Position numbers and translations under genes: made by a program. Of a stretch of DNA of 64,000 bases, positions 15,927 through 25,247 are shown one piece after another. The notes beneath the pieces were generated by a model. It did no database searches. It was not told where the DNA came from and was given only the letters and a program-made list of their open reading frames with translations. The number at the start of each line of letters is the position of its first letter. Within the stretch, counting starts at the first letter, position 1. Source of the stretch: CBIFVZ01 sp966185765 (lineage in GTDB: Bacteria > Pseudomonadota > Gammaproteobacteria > Enterobacterales > Enterobacteriaceae); NCBI GenBank assembly GCA_966185765.1, contig CBIFVZ010000010.1, positions 1 through 64,000 of the forward strand, written 5' to 3'.

Positions 15927-18900
15927 GTCGTTGGAAAAAAATTAGCCTCGCGGTGCTGGTGGTGCTGCTCCTTATTATTGGCGCGGTGGGTTTCCTGGTG
16001 GGAACCACCACGGGCCTGCATCTTGTCTTTAACGCCGCTAACCGCTGGGTGCCGGGGTTAGCAATTAGTCAGGTCACCGGCGGCTGGCGCGATTTGACGC
16101 TGAAAAATGTAACTTATACGCAGCCTGGCGTTGACGTGCGCGCCGGTGAGTTGCATCTGGCGGTCAGGCTCGGTTGTCTGCGCAGCAGCAGCCTGTGCGT
16201 AAATGACCTCTCGCTTAAAGATATTAATGTCGCTATCGACAGCAAAAAAATGCCGCCGTCAGAGCCTGCGCCAGAAGAAGACAGCGGCCCGCTTAACCTC
16301 AGCACGCCTTATCCCATCACGCTAAGCCGCGTGGCGCTTGATAACGTCAATCTCAAGATTGATGACACCACGGTGTCGGTTATGTCGTTCACCTCCGGGT
16401 TGAACTGGCAGGAGCGTAACCTGACGTTGACGCCGACCAGTCTGCAAGGGCTGCTGATAGCCCTGCCGAAGGCCGCTGAAGTGGCGCAGGAGCAGGTGGT
16501 GGAGCCGAAGATTGAAAAGCCGGACCCTGAGGAGCCACCGCTCGGCGACACGCTGCGCGAGATGTTCTCAAAACCGCTGTTACCGGAAATGACCGATGTG
16601 CATCTGCCGGTTAACCTCAACATTCAGGAATTTCGCGGTGAGCGTCTGCGTTTGACCGGCGACACTGACGTCATGGTCAATAGCCTGCTGTTGAAAGTCA
16701 CCAGCAATGACGGCCAGATGACACTGGATACGCTTGATATCGACTCTGATAAAGGCCAGGTGACAGCCAGTGGTAGCGCACAGTTGCGCGATAGCTGGCC
16801 GGTGGACATGACGCTTAACAGCAGCCTTAATTTTGAGCCGCTCAAAGGCGAAAAAATTAAAATGAAAATCGGCGGCGCACTGCGTGAGCAACTGGAGTTG
16901 GGTGTTAATTTATCCGGCCCGGTGGGCGTGGATGTGCGCGCGCAAACGCGACTTGCCGAGGCGGGTCTGCCGCTTACCCTTGACGTTAACAGCAAGCAGC
17001 TCTACTGGCCGTTGAGCGGCAAGAAAGAATACCAGGCCGACGACCTGAAGCTCAAACTTAGCGGCAAAATGACCGACTATACGCTGTCGTTTCGCACGGC
17101 GGTGAAGGGCGAGCAGGTGCCCCCTGCCACCATCACGCTTGATGCGAAGGGGAACGAGCAGCAGGTTAATCTCGACAAGCTGCGTGTGGCTGCCCTCCAG
17201 GGCAACATTGACCTTAAGGCGGTGCTCGACTGGCAGCAGGCTATCAGCTGGCGCAGCGAGCTGACGCTTGAGGGGATCAACACCGCGAAATTTGCACCGG
17301 ACTGGCCCTCGAAGCTCGACGGGCTGATTAAAACCCGCGGCAGTCTCTACGGCGGTAGCTGGCAGATGGACGTGCCGGAGCTGAAAATTACCGGCAACGT
17401 GAAGCAAAACCGCGTTGACGTGAACGGCAAGCTCAAAGGCAACAGCTACATGCAGTGGAACATCCCAGGGCTGCATGCGGCCCTGGGTAAAAACACGGTC
17501 GATATCAAGGGCGACTTAAGCGATAAGGCGTTAGCGCTGGATGCCAACATTGATGCGCCAAACCTGGATAATGCGCTGCCGGGTCTTGGTGGCACGGCAA
17601 AAGGACTGGTAAAAGTGCTTGGCACGCTTGAGGCGCCGCAGCTTCAGGCCGATCTCACCGCTAACAGTCTGCGCTGGCAGGAACTGTCCATTGCCCGCGT
17701 GCTGCTTAAAGGTGACGTGAAGTCCGGTGAGCAGATTGCCGGTAACCTTGACCTTCAGGTAAATAACATCCAGCAGCCGGGCGTGGATATCCGCCAGGTG
17801 TCGTTGGAGGCGAAAGGAAGCGAGCAGCAGCATCAGCTACAGCTGCGTGTTCAGGGCGAGCCGGTCTCCGGTGGCCTGAAGCTCAGCGGCGCGTTCGATC
17901 GTAACGCGCAGCGCTGGCGCGGCGAGTTGAGCGATACGCGCTTTGACACGCCGGTTGGCCCGTGGTCGCTCTCGCGAGCGATGGCGCTCGATTTCCGTGC
18001 TGAGGAGCAAAAAGTCAGCGTCGGCCCGCACTGCTGGAATAACCCCAACGCGGAACTGTGTGTGCCACAAACCATTGATGTTGGCGCCAGCGGTCATGCG
18101 CTGATCAATCTCAACCGCTTCGACCTTGCCATGTTAAAACCGTTTATGCCTGAGCAAACGCAGGCGAGCGGCGTTTTCAGCGGCAAGGCGGACGTCAGCT
18201 GGAACAGCGATGGCGGCCTGCCGCAGGGTAAGGTCTCGCTCCAGGGGCGCGGTGTGAAAGTCACCCAGGTGGTGAACCAGAATCCGCTGCCGGTTGCGTT
18301 TGATACGCTCAACCTGGATGCTGAGCTTCGCAATAACCGTGCCGATCTCGGGTGGATGATTCGCATTCAGAACAACGGCCAGTTCGACGGCAAAGTGCAG
18401 GTGAGCGACCCGCAGGGCAGGCGTAATCTCGCGGGTAACGTCAATATTCGTAACTTCTCACTGGCGATGGTGAACGCCATCTTCTCGCGTGGTGAGCAGG
18501 CGGCAGGTAACCTCAACGCTGACCTGCGCCTGGCTGGCAATGCCGAGCGTCCGCAGTTGCTGGGCAACCTCAGGCTCACCGGACTGGATATTGACGCCAA
18601 CTTTATGCCGTTTGACATGCAGCCGAGCGAACTGGCACTGACGTTTAACGGCATGAGTTCGCAGCTTCAGGGCGTGGTGCGCACTGCGCGCGGGCAGATT
18701 AACCTCAGCGGTGACGCCGACTGGAGTCAGCTTGACAACTGGCGTGCACGTATTGCGGCCCAGGGCAATAAAGTGCGCATCACCGTACCGCCGATGGTGC
18801 GCCTTGATGTGTCGCCGGACGTCGTGTTTGAAGCCACGCCGTCGTTGTATACGCTAAACGGCAAAGTAGATGTGCCCTGGGCGCGTATTCTGGTCAAAGA

Positions 18901-19696
18901 GGTGCCGGAAAGCGCAGTGGGTGTGTCAAGTGACGAAGTCATGCTTGATGAAAATCTTAAGCCGAAAGAAGGCCAAACGGCATCGGTACCGATTAACAGT
19001 AACCTGACCATCCACGTTGGCGACAACGTACGCATTGATGCTTTTGGACTTAAGGCGCGCCTGGCAGGTGACCTGAAAGTTGCGCAGGATAAGCAGGGAT
19101 TGGGGCTAAACGGCCAGATAAACATTCCGGAAGGGCGTTTTCACGCTTACGGCCAGGACCTGGTTGTGCAAAAAGGCGAGCTGTTGTTCTCTGGTCCGCC
19201 GGATCAGCCGTTGCTTAACATTGAGGCTATCCGTAACCCGGAAGCGACGGAGAATAACGTTAAAGCCGGCGTGCGCGTGACCGGTCAGGCGGACGAACCG
19301 AAAGTGGAAGTGTTCTCCGATCCGGCGATGTCGCAGCAGGAAGCGCTGTCGTATCTCCTGCGCGGACAGGGGCTAGACAGCTCCGGCAGCGACAGCCAGC
19401 AGATGACTTCCATGCTTATTGGTTTGGGGGTTGCACAAAGTGGTCAGGTTGTGGGTAAAATCGGGGAGACTTTTGGCGTCAGTAACCTGGCACTGGATAC
19501 CACCGGGGTGGGGGATTCATCTCAGGTCGTAGTCAGCGGTTATGTACTGCCGGGTCTGCAGGTAAAATATGGCATGGGCATCTTTGATTCGCTGGCGACC
19601 TTAACACTGCGCTATCGCCTCATGCCTAAACTATACCTGGAAGCGGTGTCTGGCGTAGATCAGGCACTCGATTTGCTCTATCAGTTTGAGTTTTAG
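15923..19696 (+). CDS. tamB: Translocation and assembly module inner-membrane subunit TamB (AsmA-like bridge)
   Basis: The 1257-residue protein is the size of E. coli TamB (1259). A single N-terminal membrane anchor (about residues 8-30) is followed by a long beta-rich periplasmic bridge built of AsmA-like repeats. The conserved DUF490 C-terminal domain covers about residues 920-1257, ending LLYQFEF. TamB spans the periplasm, contacts TamA, and is implicated in anterograde phospholipid transport together with YhdP and YdbH. The gene overlaps tamA by 4 bp and is followed 2 bp later by ytfP, so the three form an operon. Confidence 0.96.
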   Translation: MSRWKKISLAVLVVLLLIIGAVGFLVGTTTGLHLVFNAANRWVPGLAISQVTGGWRDLTLKNVTYTQPGVDVRAGELHLAVRLGCLRSSSLCVNDLSLKDINVAIDSKKMPPSEPAPEEDSGPLNLSTPYPITLSRVALDNVNLKIDDTTVSVMSFTSGLNWQERNLTLTPTSLQGLLIALPKAAEVAQEQVVEPKIEKPDPEEPPLGDTLREMFSKPLLPEMTDVHLPVNLNIQEFRGERLRLTGDTDVMVNSLLLKVTSNDGQMTLDTLDIDSDKGQVTASGSAQLRDSWPVDMTLNSSLNFEPLKGEKIKMKIGGALREQLELGVNLSGPVGVDVRAQTRLAEAGLPLTLDVNSKQLYWPLSGKKEYQADDLKLKLSGKMTDYTLSFRTAVKGEQVPPATITLDAKGNEQQVNLDKLRVAALQGNIDLKAVLDWQQAISWRSELTLEGINTAKFAPDWPSKLDGLIKTRGSLYGGSWQMDVPELKITGNVKQNRVDVNGKLKGNSYMQWNIPGLHAALGKNTVDIKGDLSDKALALDANIDAPNLDNALPGLGGTAKGLVKVLGTLEAPQLQADLTANSLRWQELSIARVLLKGDVKSGEQIAGNLDLQVNNIQQPGVDIRQVSLEAKGSEQQHQLQLRVQGEPVSGGLKLSGAFDRNAQRWRGELSDTRFDTPVGPWSLSRAMALDFRAEEQKVSVGPHCWNNPNAELCVPQTIDVGASGHALINLNRFDLAMLKPFMPEQTQASGVFSGKADVSWNSDGGLPQGKVSLQGRGVKVTQVVNQNPLPVAFDTLNLDAELRNNRADLGWMIRIQNNGQFDGKVQVSDPQGRRNLAGNVNIRNFSLAMVNAIFSRGEQAAGNLNADLRLAGNAERPQLLGNLRLTGLDIDANFMPFDMQPSELALTFNGMSSQLQGVVRTARGQINLSGDADWSQLDNWRARIAAQGNKVRITVPPMVRLDVSPDVVFEATPSLYTLNGKVDVPWARILVKEVPESAVGVSSDEVMLDENLKPKEGQTASVPINSNLTIHVGDNVRIDAFGLKARLAGDLKVAQDKQGLGLNGQINIPEGRFHAYGQDLVVQKGELLFSGPPDQPLLNIEAIRNPEATENNVKAGVRVTGQADEPKVEVFSDPAMSQQEALSYLLRGQGLDSSGSDSQQMTSMLIGLGVAQSGQVVGKIGETFGVSNLALDTTGVGDSSQVVVSGYVLPGLQVKYGMGIFDSLATLTLRYRLMPKLYLEAVSGVDQALDLLYQFEF

Positions 19697-19698
19697 CA

Positions 19699-20040
19699 AT
19701 GCGAATATTCGTTTATGGCAGTTTACGGCGCAAACAGGGCAACAGCCACTGGATGACTAATGCTCTGTTGCTCGGAGAGCACCGTGAACAGGGTTACCAG
19801 CTCTACAGTCTTGGACATTACCCTGGCGCTGTGCCGGGGAATGGTTCGGTTAACGGTGAGGTCTACCGCATCGATGCCAGCACGCTGGCAGAGTTGGACG
19901 CGCTGCGCACTAAAGGCGGGGAGTATCAGCGCAGGCTGATTCAGACGCCTTATGGTAGCGCGTGGATGTATGTGTATCAGCGCCCGGTTGACAGTCTGGT
20001 GCCGATTGACAGCGGTGACTGGCTGGATCGCCAGGCGTAA
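19699..20040 (+). CDS. ytfP: Gamma-glutamylcyclotransferase-fold protein YtfP
   Basis: The 113-residue protein has the same length as E. coli YtfP. The gamma-glutamylcyclotransferase-like fold shows VYGSLRR at residues 5-11 (substrate loop). A conserved acidic residue, E75 in TKGGEYQRR, sits in the catalytic position of this family. The exact substrate is not established. It starts 2 bp after the tamB stop and ends the tamA-tamB-ytfP operon; a strong terminator follows. Confidence 0.92.
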   Translation: MRIFVYGSLRRKQGNSHWMTNALLLGEHREQGYQLYSLGHYPGAVPGNGSVNGEVYRIDASTLAELDALRTKGGEYQRRLIQTPYGSAWMYVYQRPVDSLVPIDSGDWLDRQA

Positions 20041-20058
20041 GCCCATCGTCTGGAAAAT

Positions 20059-20091
20059 GAAAACAACCACGCTTCGGCGTGGTTGTTTTTT
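20059..20091 (+). terminator. Terminator of the tamAB-ytfP operon
   Basis: The stem AACAACCACGC / GCGTGGTTGTT with a TTCG tetraloop is followed by a T run. A TTCG loop on a G/C-closed stem is typical of strong terminators. Confidence 0.92.
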
Positions 20092-20155
20092 TTATGGGTG
20101 TGGGAGGGCGTCATCATGTCACAGTGAACAGCGCTTGTCCGGCATGCCAGCGCCA

Positions 20156-20190
20156 TAAAAAATGCCGGCCCGCTTTTGCGTTCCGGCATT
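20156..20190 (-). terminator. Terminator of ppa
   Basis: On the minus strand, AATGCCGG and CCGGCATT arms with a 14-nt loop are followed by T6, 36 bp past the ppa stop codon. Confidence 0.8.
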
Positions 20191-20225
20191 CATCGCCCGC
20201 AGGCGCATGTAGAGTGTTGCGAAAA

Positions 20226-20756
20226 TTACTTCTTCGCTGCGCGCTCGAAAGAGGACAGGATTTCAGCTTTCGCGGCTTCGGCGTTATCCCAGCCGTCAAC
20301 CTTCACCCATTTGCCTTTTTCCAGATCTTTGTAGTGTTCAAAGAAGTGGGTGATCTGTGCTTTCAGCAGTTCCGGCAGGTCGTTCACATCTTTAATGTGA
20401 TCGTACTCTTTGCTGAGCTTGGTGTGCGGTACGGCAACCAGCTTCGCGTCTTCACCAGACTCGTCAGTCATCTTCAGTACGCCAACCGGACGGCAGCGGA
20501 TAACAGAACCCGGCTGCAGCGGGTACGGGGTCGGGACCAGCACGTCAACCGGGTCACCGTCCAGAGACAGCGTGTGGTTGATGTAACCGTAGTTGCACGG
20601 ATAAAACATTGCGGTAGACATAAAGCGGTCTACAAACAGCGCGCCGCTGTCTTTGTCGACTTCGTATTTGATGGGGTCGGCGTTAGCCGGGATCTCGATA
20701 ACAACGTAGATATCTTCCGGCAGATCTTTGCCCGCAGGAACGTTCAGTAAGCTCAT
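20226..20756 (-). CDS. ppa: Inorganic pyrophosphatase
   Basis: The 176-residue protein has the same length as the E. coli enzyme and starts at the ATG at 20756 (MSLLNVPAGKDLPED) after AAGGAATCAAAC. The family I signature D66-G-D68-PVD71 supplies Mg2+ ligands. It hydrolyses pyrophosphate to phosphate and drives biosynthetic reactions; it is essential in E. coli. In E. coli the chpBS toxin-antitoxin pair lies between ytfP and ppa; it is absent here. Confidence 0.97.
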   Translation of the reverse strand: MSLLNVPAGKDLPEDIYVVIEIPANADPIKYEVDKDSGALFVDRFMSTAMFYPCNYGYINHTLSLDGDPVDVLVPTPYPLQPGSVIRCRPVGVLKMTDESGEDAKLVAVPHTKLSKEYDHIKDVNDLPELLKAQITHFFEHYKDLEKGKWVKVDGWDNAEAAKAEILSSFERAAKK

Positions 20757-20884
20757 GTTTGATTCCTTAAACTGTGTGGCAAACAAGTGCCGCACATTAT
20801 AGCCAGGACACACGATAAAAGTCTTTGCCTGATTTTCATGGTACAGCCTGTATCTGTGGTTTCAGCGCACTCTGAGTAGCGCGG

Positions 20885-21438
20885 AAAATCCCGGCGTTTA
20901 TCATCACGCTTGCCGGGATGTTTTTCCTGCGTGGCATCAGTTTCTTGCTTTCTGAAGCGTCGCTTCCCATTAACCACCCGCTGTACAACACGTTGTCAGT
21001 ACTGGCGTGGCGGATGCCCGGCGGTGGGCGACTGAGCGCGATTGCGGTATTGATGCTGATGGTAGTGGTTCTGGGTATTTTTCTGGCGCACCGTACCTGG
21101 TTTGCAATCAGGTCTACGCCATCGGCGGTAACGCAGTTTCGGCAAGTCTGATGGGCATTAACACGCGTGGCACGATTGTGCGTGTTTATATGCTCTCAAG
21201 CGGGTTGGCTGCGCTGGCAGGCATTGTGTTTTCGGTTTATACCTCGGCGGGTTATGCGCGGGTGGGTGTTGGCGTGGAGATGGACGCGATTGCTTCGGTC
21301 GTGATTGGCGGCACGCTAAGCTCCTGGTGGACGCGCATTGCCATTGGTGTGCTGTTGTTTATTGCGTTACAGCGGGGGCTGACGCTGTTGTGGGAATCGC
21401 GACAACATGCCCGGGTAACGCGGGGGGTGGAGAAATAA
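20885..21438 (+). pseudogene. yjfF: 3' remnant of yjfF (galactofuranose ABC transporter permease), frameshifted and internally deleted
   Basis: From 20885 the plus strand reads IPAFIITLAGMFFLRG and continues in YjfF-like sequence to HRTWF. A one-base deletion near 21104 (TTTGCAATCAG where F-G-N-Q is expected) shifts the frame. The next frame gives NQVYAIGGNAVSASLMG and runs to the stop at 21438. Relative to E. coli YjfF, about 30 residues are missing where VIGGT joins LSSWW. In the intact protein GTL occurs at both edges of the lost block, which suggests deletion between short direct repeats. The 5' half of yjfF and all of ytfQ, ytfR and ytfT are gone. Confidence 0.88.
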
Positions 21439-21462
21439 CACGCCTTCCGTGGCGAGCGGGCC

Positions 21463-21801
21463 TCAGCTGGCGTTCTGGATGAGCAGAACAATGAAAAAAC
21501 CCAGCAGCAAAATCAGTATCAGCCAGGACATCTGATAAAAAACGTGTCGGTTAGATAACAGAGCCAGTTTACGCAGCTGTGGCATGGAATAACCACGATG
21601 AAAGCGGTGAAACGCAATGAGATAGGCGGCACAAAAAATGGGCCAGATAAAGAGCGTCCAGAGCGCCAGCGTTTTTCCTCCGGCCAGCCACAGACATAAT
21701 GGAATAGCAAAAAATACCGGAACCGAAATTCTTTCGAGTTTTTTTAGTCTTTCCGTGACAATGGCGTCCTGAGAGTCATAGCGATTGGTCATTGTCTTCA
21801 T
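21463..21801 (-). CDS. Hypothetical small inner-membrane protein, 112 residues
   Basis: I do not recognise this protein. The start at 21801 (MKTMTNRYDSQD) is chosen because the frame further upstream is AT-rich and unlike a protein; an internal ATG at 21792 is equally possible, and neither has a strong ribosome site. A charged N-terminal helix (residues 10-27, QDAIVTERLKKLERI) is followed by hydrophobic segments at about 30-50, 53-65 and 90-110. The loop between them is basic (FHRFHRGYSMPQLRKLALLSNRH). It is accessory DNA lying between the yjfF remnant and fbp. Confidence 0.5.
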   Translation of the reverse strand: MKTMTNRYDSQDAIVTERLKKLERISVPVFFAIPLCLWLAGGKTLALWTLFIWPIFCAAYLIAFHRFHRGYSMPQLRKLALLSNRHVFYQMSWLILILLLGFFIVLLIQNAS

Positions 21802-22148
21802 ATTACGGGGTCTCAGAGAAACGAAGGGAATATCTATAAATACATCACGGCTGCAAACGTAAATTATTATCACTACAAGATCTCGTTTGCCGGGCGATAT
21901 CTGTTATTAGATGACGTACCAGGTTTTGTCATTGTTTGAATCGTGATTTCGGCTTTTTCAGCATTTTCCAGGCCATCAATAAAGCGGCTCAATATATTGA
22001 GAGTATAAATTTACTGTCCGAATGGTAAACGGGAAGGATACTATCACGTAAATGTTATCCGGGTGAACAAAAAGGAGGGTAAAAAAGCTTTTTTTGCTCT
22101 TTTCTTTGATGAAAACCTCCTAAATTCCCGGTAACGTTCCCTGAGAAG

Positions 22149-22159
22149 TCTATACTTAA
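22149..22159 (+). promoter_or_regulatory. Sigma-S-like extended -10 element
   Basis: The sequence TCTATACTTAA matches the sigma-S extended -10 consensus (KCTAYACTTAA) at every position. There is no good -35 at 17 bp, which sigma-S tolerates. It points toward an AT-rich transcript starting near 22165. Confidence 0.4.
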
Positions 22160-22248
22160 CGTAACTATTTATAATGTGTTTATATTAATAAAGGGAGACA
22201 GTCGTTTTTCAACGCTGGCGTCGTAACGCTTTAATTTAAAGATAAAAA

Positions 22249-22533
22249 GTGAAGGGAATGTTTAGTGCGAAAAAAATGATTGATAAGTATGTAGAATATA
22301 TCTTTTCCTGTTCTTTTGCGGGGAAGCGGCAAATGACACGGGTTTTAGTGTACCTTTTTTCTGTAAGCGTAAAAAAAAGGATATTTCAGCGGCTATTCTT
22401 TTTAGTAATGCTAATTTATTCGTCCGGTATAAAAAGATCTATCGTCGCTATATGGCGACAGTTTTGCTGTACACTATATATCCGTCACCGCGTGACGCAG
22501 AGATTAAATATTAATAATTCTGTAGGTTGTTGA
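22249..22533 (+). CDS. Doubtful small basic ORF, 92-94 residues
   Basis: This frame could start at GTG 22249 or ATG 22258, the latter with GAAGGG too close to be an ideal ribosome site. The product would be basic with a hydrophobic centre (RLFFLVMLIYSSG). It has no family I recognise and AT-rich codons. It is listed because it lies downstream of the sigma-S-like element; it may well be non-coding. Confidence 0.2.
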   Translation: MKGMFSAKKMIDKYVEYIFSCSFAGKRQMTRVLVYLFSVSVKKRIFQRLFFLVMLIYSSGIKRSIVAIWRQFCCTLYIRHRVTQRLNINNSVGC

Positions 22534-22584
22534 CTACGCAGTTTATCAAAAATTACAGGAATGCCTGGCGGGTTGTCGCAATAA

Positions 22585-22606
22585 TGCCCCGAAGGGTTAT
22601 TCGGGG
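22585..22606 (-). terminator. Hairpin downstream of fbp
   Basis: GCCCCGAA and TTCGGGGC arms lie 10 bp past the fbp stop codon on the minus strand, followed by ATTATT. It is a plausible, moderate terminator. Confidence 0.6.
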
Positions 22607-22615
22607 CGAGAACGA

Positions 22616-23614
22616 TTAATCGTCTGGATTTTCGCGGATGAAGCGCTCTACGTCGTCAACCATGTGGTCGGAACCAACAAAGAACGAACGGCGCTGGTGT
22701 AGCGTGTCCGGCACAATATCGAGTATGCGTTGGGTTCCGTCACTTGCCTTGCCGCCGGCTTGCTCAGCAAGAAACGCCATCGGGTTGCACTCATACAGCA
22801 GACGCAGTTTGCCCTCAGGGTGGCTGGCCGTGCTGGGGTACAGATAGATGCCGCCCTTAAGCAAGTTGCGGTGGAAGTCCGCCACCAGTGAGCCAATATA
22901 GCGTGAGGTGTAGGGGCGGTGGGTCGCCTGGTCCTCTTCCTGGCAGAATTTGAGGTACTTTTTCACGCCCTGTGGGAAGCGAATGTAGTTGCCCTCGTTA
23001 ATGGAGTACATTTTACCCTGCGCGGGGAAGCGCATACGCTCCTGGCTCAGGCAGAATACGCCGAGCGACGGATCATATGTAAAAGCGTGTACGCCACAGC
23101 CAGTGGTGTAGACCAGCATGGTTGATGAGCCATACACCACGTAACCTGCCGCGACCTGTTTATTGCCCGGTTGCAGGAAGTCTTCCATCGTTACCGGCAT
23201 ACCGACGGGTGTCACGCGGCGGTAAATCGAGAAAATAGTGCCGACAGAGACGTTAACGTCGATATTGGAAGAGCCGTCCAGCGGATCCATCAACACAACA
23301 TACTTAGCGTGCTCGCAGCCTTCAAAGACCACGATTCCGTCTTCTTCTTCTGACGCGATACCGGCCACTATGTCGCGCGCTTTCAGCGCGGCCTTGAGTT
23401 TTTCGTTGGCAAACAGATCGAGTTTCTGTTGCACCTCTCCCTGTACGTTTTCTGCACCGCTGGCACCGAGGATATCCACCAGGCCTGCTTTATTGATGTC
23501 GCGATGGATGATTTTCGCGCCGAGCTTTATCGCTGAGAGCAGCGCTGTTAGCTCACCGGTAGCGTGTGAGAACTCGTGCTGCTTTTCGACAATAAATTCA
23601 CCTAACGTCTTCAT
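22616..23614 (-). CDS. fbp: Fructose-1,6-bisphosphatase class 1
   Basis: The 332-residue protein has the same length as E. coli Fbp. Signature pieces are EEEDGIVVFEG (Mg2+ ligands), LMDPLDGSSNIDVNVSVGTIFSIY (metal and phosphate site), and GSLVADFHRNLLKGGIYLYP near residue 245 (FBP binding). It performs the committed step of gluconeogenesis and is inhibited by AMP. It is divergent from mpl, as in E. coli. A GCCCCGAA/TTCGGGGC hairpin at 22585-22606 follows its stop codon. Confidence 0.97.
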   Translation of the reverse strand: MKTLGEFIVEKQHEFSHATGELTALLSAIKLGAKIIHRDINKAGLVDILGASGAENVQGEVQQKLDLFANEKLKAALKARDIVAGIASEEEDGIVVFEGCEHAKYVVLMDPLDGSSNIDVNVSVGTIFSIYRRVTPVGMPVTMEDFLQPGNKQVAAGYVVYGSSTMLVYTTGCGVHAFTYDPSLGVFCLSQERMRFPAQGKMYSINEGNYIRFPQGVKKYLKFCQEEDQATHRPYTSRYIGSLVADFHRNLLKGGIYLYPSTASHPEGKLRLLYECNPMAFLAEQAGGKASDGTQRILDIVPDTLHQRRSFFVGSDHMVDDVERFIRENPDD

Positions 23615-23788
23615 AAGACTTTCCCTGCATCCGCATTATTGGAAAAAACCGGTAACAAGCTTAACAAAAATGTAAACCCTTGCGCTCAGGTGAATCGCGC
23701 CAGCAAATGACAGAAAAAGCCGAAAGGGCGTGGCCCCCCTCTTAACATACAGGTAGAATGTGCGCCGAACTTACCAGGGGTAGTAATT

Positions 23789-25156
23789 ATGCGTATTCAT
23801 ATTCTGGGGATCTGCGGCACCTTTATGGGCGGTCTGGCCATACTGGCCCGCCAGCTCGGTCACGAGGTCACGGGTTCAGATGACAATGTCTATCCACCGA
23901 TGAGCACACTGCTGGAGCAGCAGGGCATCAGTCTCATTGCAGGTTACGACCCCGCTCAGCTTGAGCCGCGTCCAGACCTGGTCATTATCGGCAATGCTAT
24001 GACGCGCGGTAATCCCTGCGTGGAAGCGGTGCTTGAGCAGAGTATTCCTTACGTATCCGGACCGCAGTGGCTGCACGACTTTGTGCTGCGCGAGCGCTGG
24101 GTGGTTGCCATTGCCGGAACACACGGCAAAACCACCACCGCCGGTATGGCGACCTGGATTCTGGAACAGTGCGGCTATGAGCCGGGCTTTGTTATCGGCG
24201 GCGTGCCGGGCAACTTTGACGTGTCTGCCCGTCTGGGCAACAGCCCGTTCTTTGTCATTGAAGCCGACGAATATGACTGCGCGTTCTTCGACAAACGTTC
24301 CAAGTTTGTCCATTACTGCCCGCGCACGCTGGTACTCAACAACCTTGAGTTTGACCACGCGGATATTTTTGACGACCTGAAGGCCATTCAGAAGCAGTTC
24401 CATCACCTGGTGCGTATCGTACCGGGGCAGGGGCGCATCATCTGGCCTGAAAGCGATGCCAATCTCAAGCAGGTGCTCGGTATGGGCTGCTGGAGCGAGC
24501 AGGAACTCACGGGTGAACAGGGCCACTGGCAGGCGAAGAAGCTTTCCAATGACGCCGCGAACTGGGAAGTCTGGCTCGACGGCGAATGCGTAGGCGAGGT
24601 GAACTGGGCGTTAGTGGGCGAGCACAACATGCACAATGGCCTGATGGCGATTGCCGCCGCGCGCCACGTGGGCGTAACGCCTGCGGACGCGGCAAAGGCG
24701 CTGGGCAGTTTTATCAACGCCCGCCGCCGCCTGGAGCTGCGCGGTGAAGCAAACGGTGTGGCGGTGTACGACGATTTTGCCCATCACCCGACAGCGATTC
24801 TTGCCACGCTCGCCGCACTACGCGGTAAAGTGGGCGGCACCGCGCGCATTCTGGCGGTGCTGGAGCCACGCTCTAACACCATGAAAATGGGCGTGAGTAA
24901 AGACGATCTGGCGCCGTCGCTGGGCCGTGCTGACGAAGTGTTTTTGCTACAGCCACAGCATATTCCCTGGCAGGTTGCTGAAGTGGCGGACGCCTGTATT
25001 CAGCCTGCTCACTGGAGCGCCGACCTCGACGCGCTGGTGGAGATGATTGTGAAGTCCGCTCAGCCGGGCGACAACATTCTTGTCATGAGTAATGGCGGCT
25101 TTGGCGGGATTCATCAAAAATTACTGGATGCCCTGGCCAAAAAAGCCCAGTGCTGA
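23789..25156 (+). CDS. mpl: UDP-MurNAc:L-Ala-gamma-D-Glu-meso-DAP ligase Mpl
   Basis: The 455-residue protein (457 in E. coli) starts at the ATG at 23789 after AGGGGTAGTA. It is a Mur-ligase family member with an N-terminal Rossmann domain (ILGICGTFMGG). The ATP P-loop G110-THGKTTT is followed by the central-domain motif EADEYDCAFFD. The C-terminal domain shows NARRRLELRGE and YDDFAHHPTAI. It reattaches the recycled tripeptide L-Ala-gamma-D-Glu-mDAP to UDP-MurNAc in murein recycling. Confidence 0.97.
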   Translation: MRIHILGICGTFMGGLAILARQLGHEVTGSDDNVYPPMSTLLEQQGISLIAGYDPAQLEPRPDLVIIGNAMTRGNPCVEAVLEQSIPYVSGPQWLHDFVLRERWVVAIAGTHGKTTTAGMATWILEQCGYEPGFVIGGVPGNFDVSARLGNSPFFVIEADEYDCAFFDKRSKFVHYCPRTLVLNNLEFDHADIFDDLKAIQKQFHHLVRIVPGQGRIIWPESDANLKQVLGMGCWSEQELTGEQGHWQAKKLSNDAANWEVWLDGECVGEVNWALVGEHNMHNGLMAIAAARHVGVTPADAAKALGSFINARRRLELRGEANGVAVYDDFAHHPTAILATLAALRGKVGGTARILAVLEPRSNTMKMGVSKDDLAPSLGRADEVFLLQPQHIPWQVAEVADACIQPAHWSADLDALVEMIVKSAQPGDNILVMSNGGFGGIHQKLLDALAKKAQC

Positions 25157-25180
25157 TGCAGTGAATTTGCTTTAATTCGC

Positions 25181-25211
25181 AGCCAGCCAGGGCAACCCGG
25201 CTGGCTTTTTT
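25181..25211 (+). terminator. Terminator of mpl
   Basis: AGCCAGC and GCTGGCT arms with a 12-nt loop are followed by T6, 25 bp past the mpl stop codon. Confidence 0.88.
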
Positions 25212-25247
25212 ACAAGTGTATTTCTGATGCAGCATGGAACCACGCGA

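Larger units (their letters stand above)
21802..22582. other. AT-rich accessory stretch between a small membrane protein gene and fbp
   Basis: This roughly 780-bp segment is far more AT-rich than its surroundings, which suggests transfer. It contains a sigma-S-like promoter (22149-22159), a ribosome-site-like AAAGGGAG at 22190-22197 without a start codon at useful distance, and a doubtful small frame at 22249-22533. No protein is recognised. Confidence 0.5.

Noticed and set aside
22249..22533. Considered as a full gene for a small basic membrane peptide
   Set aside because: Kept only as a low-confidence feature because the start context is poor and no family is visible.
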